A DNA stretch of 64,000 nt from JADMIH01 sp036399775 (GCA_036399775.1 DASWMJ010000018.1:62001-126000), one strand, 5' to 3'. Positions 44,754 to 53,007 are shown, numbered from the stretch's first letter. Notes: generated by a model not told the origin, from the sequence alone. Made by a program: numbers and translations.

Positions 44754-45998
44754 TCAGATATTACTCAACACGACGCTATCGCCGCCGATCAAGGGCAAGT
44801 CCCACATGGTTGATGGCAGGGGGGACAGGTTGCCAGGGGTCATGTTGACCGACACGTTCGTCAGGGTGCCTGTCGCGGTCGAAATGCGATTGGAGTTGAC
44901 AAACGACTGGTTTGGATCGAGGGGTAGAGGGATGAACCGCTCGATGATGTTGGCGAGGGTAGTGCCGATGGGCACGTATTGCAGAGTATTCAACCCGCGT
45001 GCGCTATCGTTGAGCCAGATCGGAATCTCAGGCACGGCGATGGCCCGGCCCAGGAAGATGGTGCAGCCGGTGCCGGAAGCGCCGCAGGTGCTCGATGAGG
45101 GCTGGCTGCTCGTAATCGTGTTGAGAGCTTCGAGGTTCTGTGCGCCGACCAGGGTCACGTTGTCGTCCACGTTGGTGTCGCCCGATTGCAGGGGCGGTTG
45201 CACCGACGAGGGGTAGAAGAGCCGCCAGTAGGGCCACGCCCCGGAGGCGAGTTGCAGGTCAATCAACCCCCCCGCGACCACCGGAGAGCTTGCGCCGCCC
45301 TGGACCGATGGGGCCTTTATCGTGCCCAGGAACGGGTCGAACGCGATCACCCGCTTTCCATTACCGGCGGGGACCGAGTCGATCTGGTAGTAGAAGGTGC
45401 CGCTGCTGATGTAGCCGTTCATCGGGGAGTCGGGGGTGAGGAACTGGCTTATCTGGGTTTCGACGCGCAGACGCATGCCGGGGCGCAGGTCCACGCAGGG
45501 CAGGGTACCAGCCGCGAAGCCCGGCGAGAACGAGTAGCGGTAGAAGAGGGTCTCCAACAATGGCGCGGGCATATTGTCGGCGATCTGCTGGCCGATGCGG
45601 AAGGTTGCGCCGGGCACGAGCAGACCCGGCAACTCGAATTGCTTTTCGACTTGAGTCAGGAAGTCAACGAAGTGCGCCATCAACTCGGCCCGCGCTGCAG
45701 GCGCGCATGCCCACATATTGGCATTGGGATTTTTGTCCGTGCCGTTGAGCGTAATCTGCACGGTCACCGTCTGCGCCGTGCTGCCGTTCTGCTGAAACGC
45801 TATCGCGAAATCGGTGTTGCTATACCCGGAGGGGACTGTGGGCGGGCCGCTGTAGAGCAGCAAGATGTTGGCGGTTATGCTGTTCGGAGAGGTGAAGGTC
45901 GGCGGCAGGAGGAAGGTCGCGTTCGTGACGCCGTCGGTGCCCGGAAAGGACGGGTATACCTGGTAATTGCCGTTCCCGGATATGGAGACATATGTCAT
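44754..45998 (-). CDS. Hypothetical protein, 414 aa
   Basis: Unrecognised. N-terminal third is beta-rich (ATFLLPPTFTSPNSITANIL, FAIAFQQNGSTAQTVTVQI), then a helical segment (AELMAHFVDFLTQVEKQFEL). The C-terminal part includes PIGTTLANIIERFIPLPLDP, which resembles one degenerate LysM helix-strand unit, and several Cys in SSSTCGASGTGCTIF (about 315-325). No signal peptide. GAGG precedes the ATG. It lies 34 bp before the 1134-aa gene and 57 bp after the small paralogues. Real by codon use, length and context; function unknown. Confidence 0.7.
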   Translation of the reverse strand: MTYVSISGNGNYQVYPSFPGTDGVTNATFLLPPTFTSPNSITANILLLYSGPPTVPSGYSNTDFAIAFQQNGSTAQTVTVQITLNGTDKNPNANMWACAPAARAELMAHFVDFLTQVEKQFELPGLLVPGATFRIGQQIADNMPAPLLETLFYRYSFSPGFAAGTLPCVDLRPGMRLRVETQISQFLTPDSPMNGYISSGTFYYQIDSVPAGNGKRVIAFDPFLGTIKAPSVQGGASSPVVAGGLIDLQLASGAWPYWRLFYPSSVQPPLQSGDTNVDDNVTLVGAQNLEALNTITSSQPSSSTCGASGTGCTIFLGRAIAVPEIPIWLNDSARGLNTLQYVPIGTTLANIIERFIPLPLDPNQSFVNSNRISTATGTLTNVSVNMTPGNLSPLPSTMWDLPLIGGDSVVLSNI

Positions 45999-46055
45999 GC
46001 TGGACCTCGCCTGCCGGGTAGGGTTCTAAAGGGAAGTGTCGTCCGCCGCATCTGC

Positions 46056-46499
46056 TCAGGAATCACCCGCTTCGAAAATCACCCACGTCTCACCAGGCTC
46101 CTGGCTAACGGACTGCGGAGTGAGCACCTGTGACTGGCCTAGCTCGGTTTGCTGCCCCGGCCACACCAGGACCGCGACCGTATAGAAGATGTAGAGTTGC
46201 AGATTCAGTCCTAGCTGGTTCTGCAAAGCCGCGTTGATGTCAACCTCGTACTGCTGGGAGCCGCCGGTGGGGAAGGAAACGACAAGCTGGTTCTGCCCGC
46301 CGAACTGGGCGACCTGGGGGTTCCCGCTGCCGGAGACGCGCTTGATTGGAGCGGGGTTCGGCTTGTAATTAGAAGACTGGCTGGTCCCGTACAGCGTGCC
46401 GTTGGGCACGGGATGCGCGTTGAGCGTCAGCGTCATGAGGGTGGTGGTGGCGTTGAAGACGTAGACGTAACCGGGAGTGACGGCGGTTTCACCAGCCAT
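46056..46499 (-). CDS. Small paralogous protein 2 of the giant-gene operon
   Basis: 147 residues, paralogue of the next entry (46690-47163). Shared blocks: GYVYVFNATT, TLTLNAHPV, SSNYKPN, RVSGSGNPQ, FGGQNQLVVSFPTGGSQQY, LQLYIFYTVAVLVWPGQQ. All beta, no signal peptide, no cysteine. AGGGAAGGGAAC precedes the ATG. The pattern suggests a single beta-sandwich domain. Family not recognised. Its tail (QEPGETWVIFEAGDS) is unlike that of its paralogue. Confidence 0.7.
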   Translation of the reverse strand: MAGETAVTPGYVYVFNATTTLMTLTLNAHPVPNGTLYGTSQSSNYKPNPAPIKRVSGSGNPQVAQFGGQNQLVVSFPTGGSQQYEVDINAALQNQLGLNLQLYIFYTVAVLVWPGQQTELGQSQVLTPQSVSQEPGETWVIFEAGDS

Positions 46500-46582
46500 T
46501 ACAGTTCCCTTCCCTGACCTGTAGCCGTGAGTGGACGCCGGGCCGCGACAAAGAGCCGCAAGTCCGGGCGCGCCTGAAGGCC

Positions 46583-46652
46583 AAACCTGGGCAAGCCCTC
46601 ACGCCAGGTGAGAGCCTGTGCAGCCACCTGGCGTGAGGGCTTGCCCAGGTTT
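46583..46652. terminator. 28-bp perfect stem-loop between the two paralogous genes
   Basis: Arms 46583-46610 and 46625-46652 pair without mismatch; the loop is 14 nt. A T-rich run (TTTTGTTTTC) follows on the plus strand. On the minus strand, the operon direction, the hairpin is followed only by TTTGG. It may attenuate or be an RNA-processing site, setting the ratio of the first gene to the rest. Confidence 0.6.
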
Positions 46653-46689
46653 TGTTTTCGTAGAGGAGTATGCTAGACGGCAGGTGAGG

Positions 46690-47163
46690 CTAGTAGCTCT
46701 TCTGCCCGCCGCCGTCGCCGCCTCCCTCGCTGTCTCCGCCGCCGTCGCCCTCTCCGCCTCCGCCTCCGTCTGCATCTACCTCTACATTTTCTACCGGCTG
46801 CCCCTGGAGCACCAGCGACTCGCCGGTCGGATTATCCTGCTGCTGGCCGGGCGAGACGAGGACCGCGTCCGTATAGAAGATGTAGAGTTGCAGGTCGGTG
46901 GCCTGCTGGTTCTGTAGAGTCTGGTTGACGTTTACATTGTAAAGCTGAGAACCGCCTGCGGGGAAGGAGACGATTAGCACGTTCTGACCGCCGAAATTCG
47001 CGGTCTGGGGGTTCCCGCTGCCGGGCACGCGCGCAATCGTAGTGACGTTGGGCTTGTAACTGCTTCCCTGGGCGGCAGCGCTGAGCGTTCCGCTTATAGG
47101 GTGGTTATTGAGAATGAGCGTCATGTCGTTGGTGGTGGCGTTGAAAACGTAGACGTTACCCAT
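46690..47163 (-). CDS. Small paralogous protein 1 of the giant-gene operon
   Basis: 157 residues, first gene of the 24-kb run. N-terminus GNVYVFNATTNDMTLILNNHPI, then SSYKPN, RVPGSGNPQ, FGGQNVLIVSFPAGGSQLY, LQLYIFYTDAVLVSPGQQ; about half the positions match the paralogue at 46056-46499. The last 25 residues are an acidic Gly/Asp/Glu/Ser tail (VDADGGGGGEGDGGGDSEGG), probably disordered. No signal peptide. AAAGGAAG lies upstream of the ATG. As the first and likely most expressed gene it may encode an abundant structural or carrier protein (inference). Confidence 0.7.
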   Translation of the reverse strand: MGNVYVFNATTNDMTLILNNHPISGTLSAAAQGSSYKPNVTTIARVPGSGNPQTANFGGQNVLIVSFPAGGSQLYNVNVNQTLQNQQATDLQLYIFYTDAVLVSPGQQQDNPTGESLVLQGQPVENVEVDADGGGGGEGDGGGDSEGGGDGGGQKSY

Positions 47164-47442
47164 TGAGGCTTCCTTTCGCGTTAAAGCAGACCATTAGGGG
47201 TTATATAGTAGCGACAAAGCTCGGTAGTCAATCAGTCCAACAGCTACATGTGCGTGCCGGTTGGCGGCGACGGCGACCATGCTCACCGACAGCAAATGCA
47301 AGGTCCCTGTGTCGAGCGGAGGGCGAGCGAATCACGCCCGATAGCCAAGCTCCGGTTGCGGGTGATTCCAGGATGTATTTACTTCACTTTGTCGGGTGGG
47401 TTGCGAGCGGATCGTGCAGAGGTAAGTGGCAGACCCGTGTAG

Positions 47443-47471
47443 AGCATAGCAGAAAGTGTAGGGCTTGTCAA
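47443..47471 (-). promoter_or_regulatory. Sigma70-type promoter of the giant-gene operon
   Basis: On the minus strand TTGACA (47471-47466), a 17-bp spacer, then TATGCT (47448-47443). Predicted start is near 47436, giving a leader of about 270 nt before the first gene at 47163. Confidence 0.6.
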
Positions 47472-47552
47472 TGTTTTTTGGAGCGCGTTTGCGCTCCCCA
47501 GGAGGAAGTTCCGGCGGACGCTGTTACAGCGCATTGTATATGGTAAACTGGG

Positions 47553-47584
47553 GAGATGTGAGAGAGGTCGCATCTCTCATTTTT
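47553..47584 (+). promoter_or_regulatory. Leader hairpins before pepN
   Basis: TGAGAGA (47559-47565) pairs with TCTCTCA (47573-47579), followed by five T (47580-47584), a weak terminator shape. An alternative pairing uses GAGATGTG (47553-47560) with CGCATCTC (47570-47577). The two are mutually exclusive, so attenuation is possible but unproven. Confidence 0.35.
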
Positions 47585-47624
47585 ATGTCCGTGAGCGCGA
47601 GCCGCCGCGCCGTAAGGAGCCGGA

Positions 47625-50234
47625 ATGAACCCCAAAGCCTATCGCCTCCCGCACCACGCCCTGCCCAAGCAGTACGACATCAGCCTGGATGCGCGTACCG
47701 GCAGCGACAGCTTTGGGGGGCACGTAACTATCCACCTGAAGATCAACGAGTCCCGCAACTCTATCATCCTGCATTCACGCGATCTTGTGCTTTCGGACGC
47801 CACTCTCACCATGCAGGGGAACGCTGTCAGGGGAGAGATAGCCCTGGACCCTGAGCGCGAAGTAGCAGAGATTACCTTCCCAGGGGCATTCCCTACGGGT
47901 GAGGCAACGCTTGCCATAGCCTTCCAGGGCAAGCTAAACAAGGGCCTCGCGGGTATCTACCTGGCGAGCGATGGACCTGAGCACTTGCTTTGCACACAGG
48001 CGTTCGCCACCGAGGCCCGCACCATCTTTCCCTGCTTCGACGAACCGGCGTTCAAAGCCCGCTTCAGCTATGTTATTACCACCTCCCCGGACGACACGGT
48101 GCTGACCAATAGCCGACTCCTGTCAGTCACCGAATCCCAACCGGAGCAATCTCGAAATTCGAAATCCGAAATTCGAAATTCAAGGACGTGGGTTTTCGCT
48201 TCCACCAAGCCGATGTCCAGCTACCTTGCCGCTATCGTGATAGGGGATATAGCGGCTACACAGGAAGAGAGCGTCAACGGCACGCCTATCAGGGTATGGG
48301 CGATGAGGGGCAAGGAGCAGATGGGGGAGTTCGCGCATGGCTATACGGCACGCCTCCTCCCCTGGTACGAAGAGTATTTCGGCGTGCCCTACCACTGGGG
48401 CAAGTACGACCAGGTGGCGGTGCCGGGCTTCGCGGCGGGGGCGATGGAGAACGCGGGGCTGGTCACCTTCCGCCAGGGGGCGCTCCTGATGAATCCCCAG
48501 ACGGCCTCGTGGCGGCAGGAGAAGCGTATAGCCACCGTAGTGGCGCACGAGTTCGCCCATATGTGGTTTGGCAACCTCGCCACGATAAAGTGGTGGGACG
48601 ACGTATGGTTGAGCGAGGCGTTCGCTGAATGGATGGCTCACAAAGCGATAGACCACTTCAGTCCCGACTACAAAATCTGGGACGATTTCCAGCGTCTCAA
48701 GAACCTCGCGCTTGAGACCGATGCCCTTGAGAGCACCCATCCGATCCACAATCCCGCCATCGAGACCCCCGCCGAAGCCCTTGAGATGTTCGATGTCATC
48801 TCCTACATGAAGGGCTGCTCGGTGCTGCGGATGCTGGAAAACTTCCTGGGGGAGGAGGCTTTCCGCGACGGGCTGCGCTCGTATATGGTGGAGTTCGCCG
48901 AGGGGAACGCGGCGGGCGCGGACCTGTGGCGCAACCTGCAAAGCGCGTCGAGCGAGCCGGTGACCGAGATGATGCAGGGGTGGGTGTCGCAGGATGGATA
49001 CCCGCTCATCACGCTCTCCCTGTCGGGTTCCCCCGGGGGCTATACCCTGCACGTCAGCCAGCGGCGCTTCTACTCCAGCCCTACCGTTTCGGGCAACGTA
49101 GATACCCTGTGGCATGTGCCCCTGGTGGTACGCTATGAGGACCAGGAGGGGGAGCGCCAGGTGAGGCGTCTGCTGGCAGAGCGCGAAGCTTCAATCACGC
49201 TGCCCGTAAGCGGGGAACTAAAATGGTGCTATGCCAACGCGGGCGAGGTAGGATTTTACCGGCAGGACCTCCACCGCGACATGCTGGACGCGCTACTCGA
49301 CATGCTCGATAGCCTCTCCCCGGTGGAGCAAATGGGCCTGCTGAGCGACCAGTGGGCGTTGGTACGCAACGGCTCGCGGGTTATATCGCAATTCCTGGAT
49401 GTACTCGCGCAGGTAGCCGCCAGCGACAACTACGGCGTGCTTGAGCAGGTCGTCACTCATTTGCACACAATAGAGGGATTGGTAGAAGATACGGGGGATG
49501 GCGAGGCGGTGCGGGGGTTCAGGACGTGGGTGGGTGCTCTATTCCGAGAGAAACAAGCGGAGTTAGGGTACGAGCCGCGCCAGGGGGAGCTGCAGAACGC
49601 CACGCAAGCACGCACGTACATCCTGGACGCACTCACGACTATCGCTCTTGACGAAGAAGCCTTGACGCAGGCGGCTGCGTGGGCGGAAAAGGAAGCCTCC
49701 GACCCCGCCTCGGTTGACCCCAACCTCGCGCCAATCTTCGTGGTGGCCCATGCACGTTCAGGCGACCGCGAACTGTTCGACCGTTACGTTGAGATATACA
49801 AGCAAAGGAGAGCGTCGGGCGCGTCGCCGCAGGAGACGAACCGCTACGTCAACAGCTTCGCCTTCTTCCAGGCCGAAGAGCAGGTCGGGCAGACCCTGCA
49901 ATTGATAGAGGATAATACGCTACCACAGGAGAGCGTTATGCCCCTGTTGAGCCAGATGCTGGGGAAGCGCCACGCACAACTCGCGGCGTGGGGCTATATC
50001 AAAGAGCACTGGGCGAACATAAAACAGCTTGGGGGTATAGGACTGGGCGGGCTGGTGGAGTCTACAGGCCAACTCCCTGCCTCGGTACGCGACGACCTCA
50101 GTTCGTTCTTCGACGCGAACCTTCATGGGGAAGCGCAGATGAGCTACGAGCGCGCCCTGGAAGCGATGGACCAACTTGCCGAGCTGAAGGCGCGGACCAG
50201 GGATGATTTGCTTGCGTGGTTTAAAAGCAAATAA
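47625..50234 (+). CDS. pepN: M1-family metallo-aminopeptidase
   Basis: 869 residues. Removes N-terminal residues from peptides; normally cytoplasmic. Visible: exopeptidase motif GAMEN, zinc motif HEFAHMWFGNLATIKWWDD with the third ligand in WLSEAFAEW (HExxH, His about 308), and the catalytic Tyr region near SYMKGCSVLRML. The C-terminal ERAP1-like helical domain is complete. TAAGGAGC precedes the ATG. Oddity: at about residues 177-186 an AT-rich heptanucleotide array adds RNSKSEIRNS in frame, on a surface loop between strands of the N-terminal domain. No signal peptide. Transcribed away from the giant-gene operon. Confidence 0.93.
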   Translation: MNPKAYRLPHHALPKQYDISLDARTGSDSFGGHVTIHLKINESRNSIILHSRDLVLSDATLTMQGNAVRGEIALDPEREVAEITFPGAFPTGEATLAIAFQGKLNKGLAGIYLASDGPEHLLCTQAFATEARTIFPCFDEPAFKARFSYVITTSPDDTVLTNSRLLSVTESQPEQSRNSKSEIRNSRTWVFASTKPMSSYLAAIVIGDIAATQEESVNGTPIRVWAMRGKEQMGEFAHGYTARLLPWYEEYFGVPYHWGKYDQVAVPGFAAGAMENAGLVTFRQGALLMNPQTASWRQEKRIATVVAHEFAHMWFGNLATIKWWDDVWLSEAFAEWMAHKAIDHFSPDYKIWDDFQRLKNLALETDALESTHPIHNPAIETPAEALEMFDVISYMKGCSVLRMLENFLGEEAFRDGLRSYMVEFAEGNAAGADLWRNLQSASSEPVTEMMQGWVSQDGYPLITLSLSGSPGGYTLHVSQRRFYSSPTVSGNVDTLWHVPLVVRYEDQEGERQVRRLLAEREASITLPVSGELKWCYANAGEVGFYRQDLHRDMLDALLDMLDSLSPVEQMGLLSDQWALVRNGSRVISQFLDVLAQVAASDNYGVLEQVVTHLHTIEGLVEDTGDGEAVRGFRTWVGALFREKQAELGYEPRQGELQNATQARTYILDALTTIALDEEALTQAAAWAEKEASDPASVDPNLAPIFVVAHARSGDRELFDRYVEIYKQRRASGASPQETNRYVNSFAFFQAEEQVGQTLQLIEDNTLPQESVMPLLSQMLGKRHAQLAAWGYIKEHWANIKQLGGIGLGGLVESTGQLPASVRDDLSSFFDANLHGEAQMSYERALEAMDQLAELKARTRDDLLAWFKSK
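48153..48180. repeat. Heptanucleotide tandem repeat inside pepN
   Basis: Four 7-bp units, CGAAATT/CGAAATC. Strongly AT-rich in a GC-rich gene and read in frame as RNSKSEIRNS. Confidence 0.85.
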
Positions 50235-50266
50235 AGGTAAGAGTTCAGAGTTAGCGTAAAAGAGTG

Positions 50267-50358
50267 GTAGGGGTGACCCGGTGGGTCGCCCCGGTCTGGG
50301 GAAGCACGTAAGCATGGTACGCCAACCCCAGCAGGGCGACCCACCGGGTCGCCCCTAC
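50267..50358. repeat. Dispersed inverted-repeat element, copy 2
   Basis: Left arm 50267-50291 pairs almost perfectly with right arm 50334-50358 (GTAGGGGTGACCCGGTGGG onward against its complement). Matches copy 1 at 8753-8842 in both arms and in the middle (TGGTACGCCAACCCC against TAGTACGCTAACCCC). The left flank GTAAGAGTTCAGA is shared too. Lies between pepN and the M20 peptidase gene, where it could also act as a terminator. Confidence 0.8.
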
Positions 50359-50391
50359 CGGAAAGTATGGCACCGACTAGAGGAGGGAACA

Positions 50392-51765
50392 ATGGGCGAT
50401 ATGATTGCCGCAGACTTTGAGGCATACGACCAGTACATAGAGCAGCACTTCGATGAGATGGTGCAGGAGCTACGCGACTTCTGCGCGCAGCCGACGCTGG
50501 CGGGACAGCGCATAGGGGTAGAGGAAGGTGTGGTGCTGGTGCGTGGGCTGCTCGAGGGGGTGGGCGCACGCACGCTCCCGGTGCCCGCCGGGGACGCGCC
50601 GCCCGTAGTGCTGGCCGAGCTAGGTTCGGGAGAGCGCACCCTGCTGATGTACAACCACTACGATGTGCAGCCACCGGAGCCGCTTGAATTGTGGGACTCG
50701 CCTCCTTACGCGGGAGATGTGCGCGACGGCAATTTCTACGCGCGCGGGGTGGCCGATGACCGGGGCGATTTCTTGTCGCGGGTGCTTGCGATACGGGCCT
50801 ACAAAGCCACGATAGGCGACCTTCCTTTGCGCTTGCGATGGTTGGTCGAGGGCGAAGAAGAGGTGGGCAGCCCCAACCTCGCGCCCGTTGTGGGGGAGCA
50901 CGCAGACGACCTGCGGGCCGACTGGTGCGCGTGGGAAGGCTCCTCACGGAACGCCGAGGGCACCCCGCAGGTTGTATGTGGGGTGAAGGGGATGCTCTAC
51001 GTGGAGCTACACGCTACCGGCCCTGACCATGACGCCCACTCCGGCCTGGGCGGCATCCTTCCTAACCCGGCGTGGCGGCTCGTGATGGCGCTCTCTACCC
51101 TGCGAGACGAGCGCGGGAATTTTGTGATGGACGGCCTCGACGAAATCGTGGACATGCCTACGCAGTTGGATATGCGGGCGATGGAGGCCATGCCTTTCGA
51201 GGAGCAGTCGCGGCTGGCTATCTATGGGTTGGACCACTGGCAGCGCGGCTTGCAAGGCCGGGAGGTGCTTGCCGCCGAGATGTTCGAGCCTACCGCCAAC
51301 ATCGCGGGCTTCACGAGCGGGTACAGTGGCGGAGGGGCAAAGACTATCGTGCCCAGCAAAGCCGTCGTCAAGATGGACTTCCGCCTCGTACCCAGCCAGA
51401 CGCCGGATAAGATGCTCGCCCTGCTGCGCGCTCACTTCGACAAGCGGGGCTACGGTGATGTAGAGATAGTACAGATAGGCGCGCTCCAACCCGCCAAGAC
51501 CCCGGTAGACAGCGCGCTCGTGCAGGCAGCCGCCGAGGTATGGCGCGACCTGGGAGAAGAGGGCGTGGTGGTCGTGCCCACGACGGGCGGCAGCGGGCCA
51601 ATGTCGCTCATCACGGCGGAGCTTGGCATCCCCACCGTGATAGCGGGCGGCCTGGCTAACGCCGAATCTCGCGTTCACTCCCCTAATGAGAGCATCAGGC
51701 TGGATGATTTCAAGAGCGCAATCCGCTACTGGGGGCGCTTCTTCGTCAGGCTGGCGGCAAGCTGA
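50392..51765 (+). CDS. M20-family metallopeptidase (dipeptidase-like)
   Basis: 457 residues from ATG 50392, chosen because GAGGAGG lies 6 nt upstream; the longer frame from 50281 would read through the repeat element. Metal ligands and catalytic residues: YNHYDVQPPEP (His and Asp), RGVADDRGD (bridging Asp), VEGEEEVGSPNL (catalytic Glu pair), and a late RVHSPNE His. A lid domain sits between about 190 and 320 (GPDHDAHSGLGG). Fits the ArgE/DapE/CPG2/carnosinase superfamily, closest to dipeptidases with the long ~450-residue chain. Cytoplasmic. Neighbouring aminopeptidase suggests peptide turnover. Confidence 0.88.
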   Translation: MGDMIAADFEAYDQYIEQHFDEMVQELRDFCAQPTLAGQRIGVEEGVVLVRGLLEGVGARTLPVPAGDAPPVVLAELGSGERTLLMYNHYDVQPPEPLELWDSPPYAGDVRDGNFYARGVADDRGDFLSRVLAIRAYKATIGDLPLRLRWLVEGEEEVGSPNLAPVVGEHADDLRADWCAWEGSSRNAEGTPQVVCGVKGMLYVELHATGPDHDAHSGLGGILPNPAWRLVMALSTLRDERGNFVMDGLDEIVDMPTQLDMRAMEAMPFEEQSRLAIYGLDHWQRGLQGREVLAAEMFEPTANIAGFTSGYSGGGAKTIVPSKAVVKMDFRLVPSQTPDKMLALLRAHFDKRGYGDVEIVQIGALQPAKTPVDSALVQAAAEVWRDLGEEGVVVVPTTGGSGPMSLITAELGIPTVIAGGLANAESRVHSPNESIRLDDFKSAIRYWGRFFVRLAAS

Positions 51766-51934
51766 TCTGCGCCCTTCCAAGCGCCGTGAGGATGTGTATA
51801 ACTTGTTGCGTTATCTATTGACGCGCGCCTCTTGAGGCTGTATACTGCCATTACTTCGAGACGGACGGTTCGCCGGAAGTTTTGAAGGAACAGAAATCCA
51901 GAGGGTCCTTCACCGGATTGTCTGGATTTTCTGT

Positions 51935-52435
51935 TTAACCGTCTTGTGTGGCCTTCGCGTAATAGGGGCGCACAGCAGGCGCTATGTAGCCCCAATTGCC
52001 TAGCGGGTCTTGCCGAATCATGGTGGCGGAAATGGGCACGCTGCCCTTGAACCTGTCCACGCAAACGTGGCGGCAGCCCAGCACTTCGGCCAGCTTATCT
52101 CCATACTCCTCACCCGTGAAGACGACATCCAGGTCGGGTGCGTAGCCGCGTATCAGGCTCTTCCAGAGGGTCCAGAAGTCGGGGTGCTCGTGCGGGTAGG
52201 AAGGCAATGCCTCTGTGACGTGCAGCACCCTGCATTGCGGGTAGGTTTCATGTACCCATTGCCAGCGCAGGTGCCCGTCTATAGGCTCGGTCGGGAGCGT
52301 GCAGACGAGTATGGTCAGGTGTTCCACCTGCGCCAGCGCGGTGTCTATCAGGTAGCAGTGCCCCGCCGTGAGGGGCATGAATTTGCCGAGTATCAGGCCG
52401 GTTCGGGCGCGGCCACCCTCAACGCCTTGCGCCAT
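51935..52435 (-). CDS. NadR-like nicotinamide-nucleotide adenylyltransferase
   Basis: 166 residues. Nucleotidyltransferase fold: LILGKFMPLTAGHCYLI (TxGH variant of HxGH), LVCTLPTEPIDG, VVFTGEEYGDKLA and ISATMIRQDP (ISxTxxR). These are the NadR NMN adenylyltransferase marks. The N-terminal repressor helix-turn-helix and C-terminal kinase of enterobacterial NadR are absent. The start at 52435 overlaps pnuC by 43 nt, an unusually long overlap; a shorter start would cut into the first strand. Last gene of the nrtR-nadBCA-pnuC cluster, so it probably makes NAD from imported nicotinamide riboside-derived NMN. Confidence 0.82.
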   Translation of the reverse strand: MAQGVEGGRARTGLILGKFMPLTAGHCYLIDTALAQVEHLTILVCTLPTEPIDGHLRWQWVHETYPQCRVLHVTEALPSYPHEHPDFWTLWKSLIRGYAPDLDVVFTGEEYGDKLAEVLGCRHVCVDRFKGSVPISATMIRQDPLGNWGYIAPAVRPYYAKATQDG

Positions 52436-52968
52436 TCGAGCAGACCCCCTATAGCGAGCAGCAGAAAGACCACGTACAGGCCCGCCGTCAAGAGCACGTC
52501 TTTGTAGATGTAGATACCTATCGAGAGCACGTCCACAGCGATCCACAGGTACCAGCTTTCCAGTTTCTTACGCATCAGCAGAAGCTGGGCCAGCACGCTC
52601 ATACCCGAAGCGGTGGCATCCCAGAAGGGTATGTGCGCGTCCGTGTACATAGAGAAGAGATAGCCTACCGCGAACACGCTCGCGACCAGTCCGACCCCAA
52701 TGAGTGCGACCTGGCTCGGCGTGAGAGTAGAGATGGGCAGCTCCGTCTGATTACGCCCGCCGCGCAGCCAGTAGTACCAGCCCATAAACGACGTTGCCAG
52801 GAAGAATATCTGCAACCCCATATCGGCGTATAGCTTGATGTCGAAAAAGAGGATGGCGAAAGCAGCCACGCTCACAATGCCGGTCGGCCAGCACCAGATT
52901 GACCTCTTGACTGTGAGCCACACCGACAATAAGCCAAAGACGACACCTATTATTTCAGCAGGACTCAT
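52393..52968 (-). CDS. pnuC: PnuC-type nicotinamide riboside transporter
   Basis: 191 residues, about seven membrane helices. Typical PnuC blocks: EIIGVVFGLLSVWLTVKRSIWCWPTG, then KLYADMGLQIFFLATSFMGWYYW (substrate-channel WYYW), and LESWYLWIAVDVLSIGIYIYKD near the end. Imports nicotinamide riboside by facilitated diffusion. GGGAGG precedes the ATG. Directly followed by the NadR-like gene and preceded by nadA (39 bp), which fits NAD salvage. Confidence 0.92.
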   Translation of the reverse strand: MSPAEIIGVVFGLLSVWLTVKRSIWCWPTGIVSVAAFAILFFDIKLYADMGLQIFFLATSFMGWYYWLRGGRNQTELPISTLTPSQVALIGVGLVASVFAVGYLFSMYTDAHIPFWDATASGMSVLAQLLLMRKKLESWYLWIAVDVLSIGIYIYKDVLLTAGLYVVFLLLAIGGLLEWRKALRVAAPEPA

Positions 52969-53007
52969 GGCGTCTACCTCCCAAGATTAACGTTGCCCAT
53001 TACCATA

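Larger units (their letters stand above)
47164..47624. other. Divergent intergenic region between giant-gene operon and pepN
   Basis: 461 bp without a supported gene. Holds the minus-strand promoter (47443-47471), a perfect small hairpin GGAGCGC-GTTT-GCGCTCC (47477-47494) next to a T6 run, and the pepN leader hairpins (47553-47584). The 270 nt between the promoter and the first operon gene form a long leader with no fold I recognise. Confidence 0.5.

Noticed and set aside
27952..47163. Extracellular contractile injection system or phage tail cluster
   Set aside because: LysM and one tail-type module occur, but no sheath, tube, baseplate, spike or AAA ATPase gene is present in the window.
47163..47546. 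127-codon plus-strand frame in the divergent promoter region
   Set aside because: Runs through the operon promoter and hairpins; no ribosome binding site or domain.
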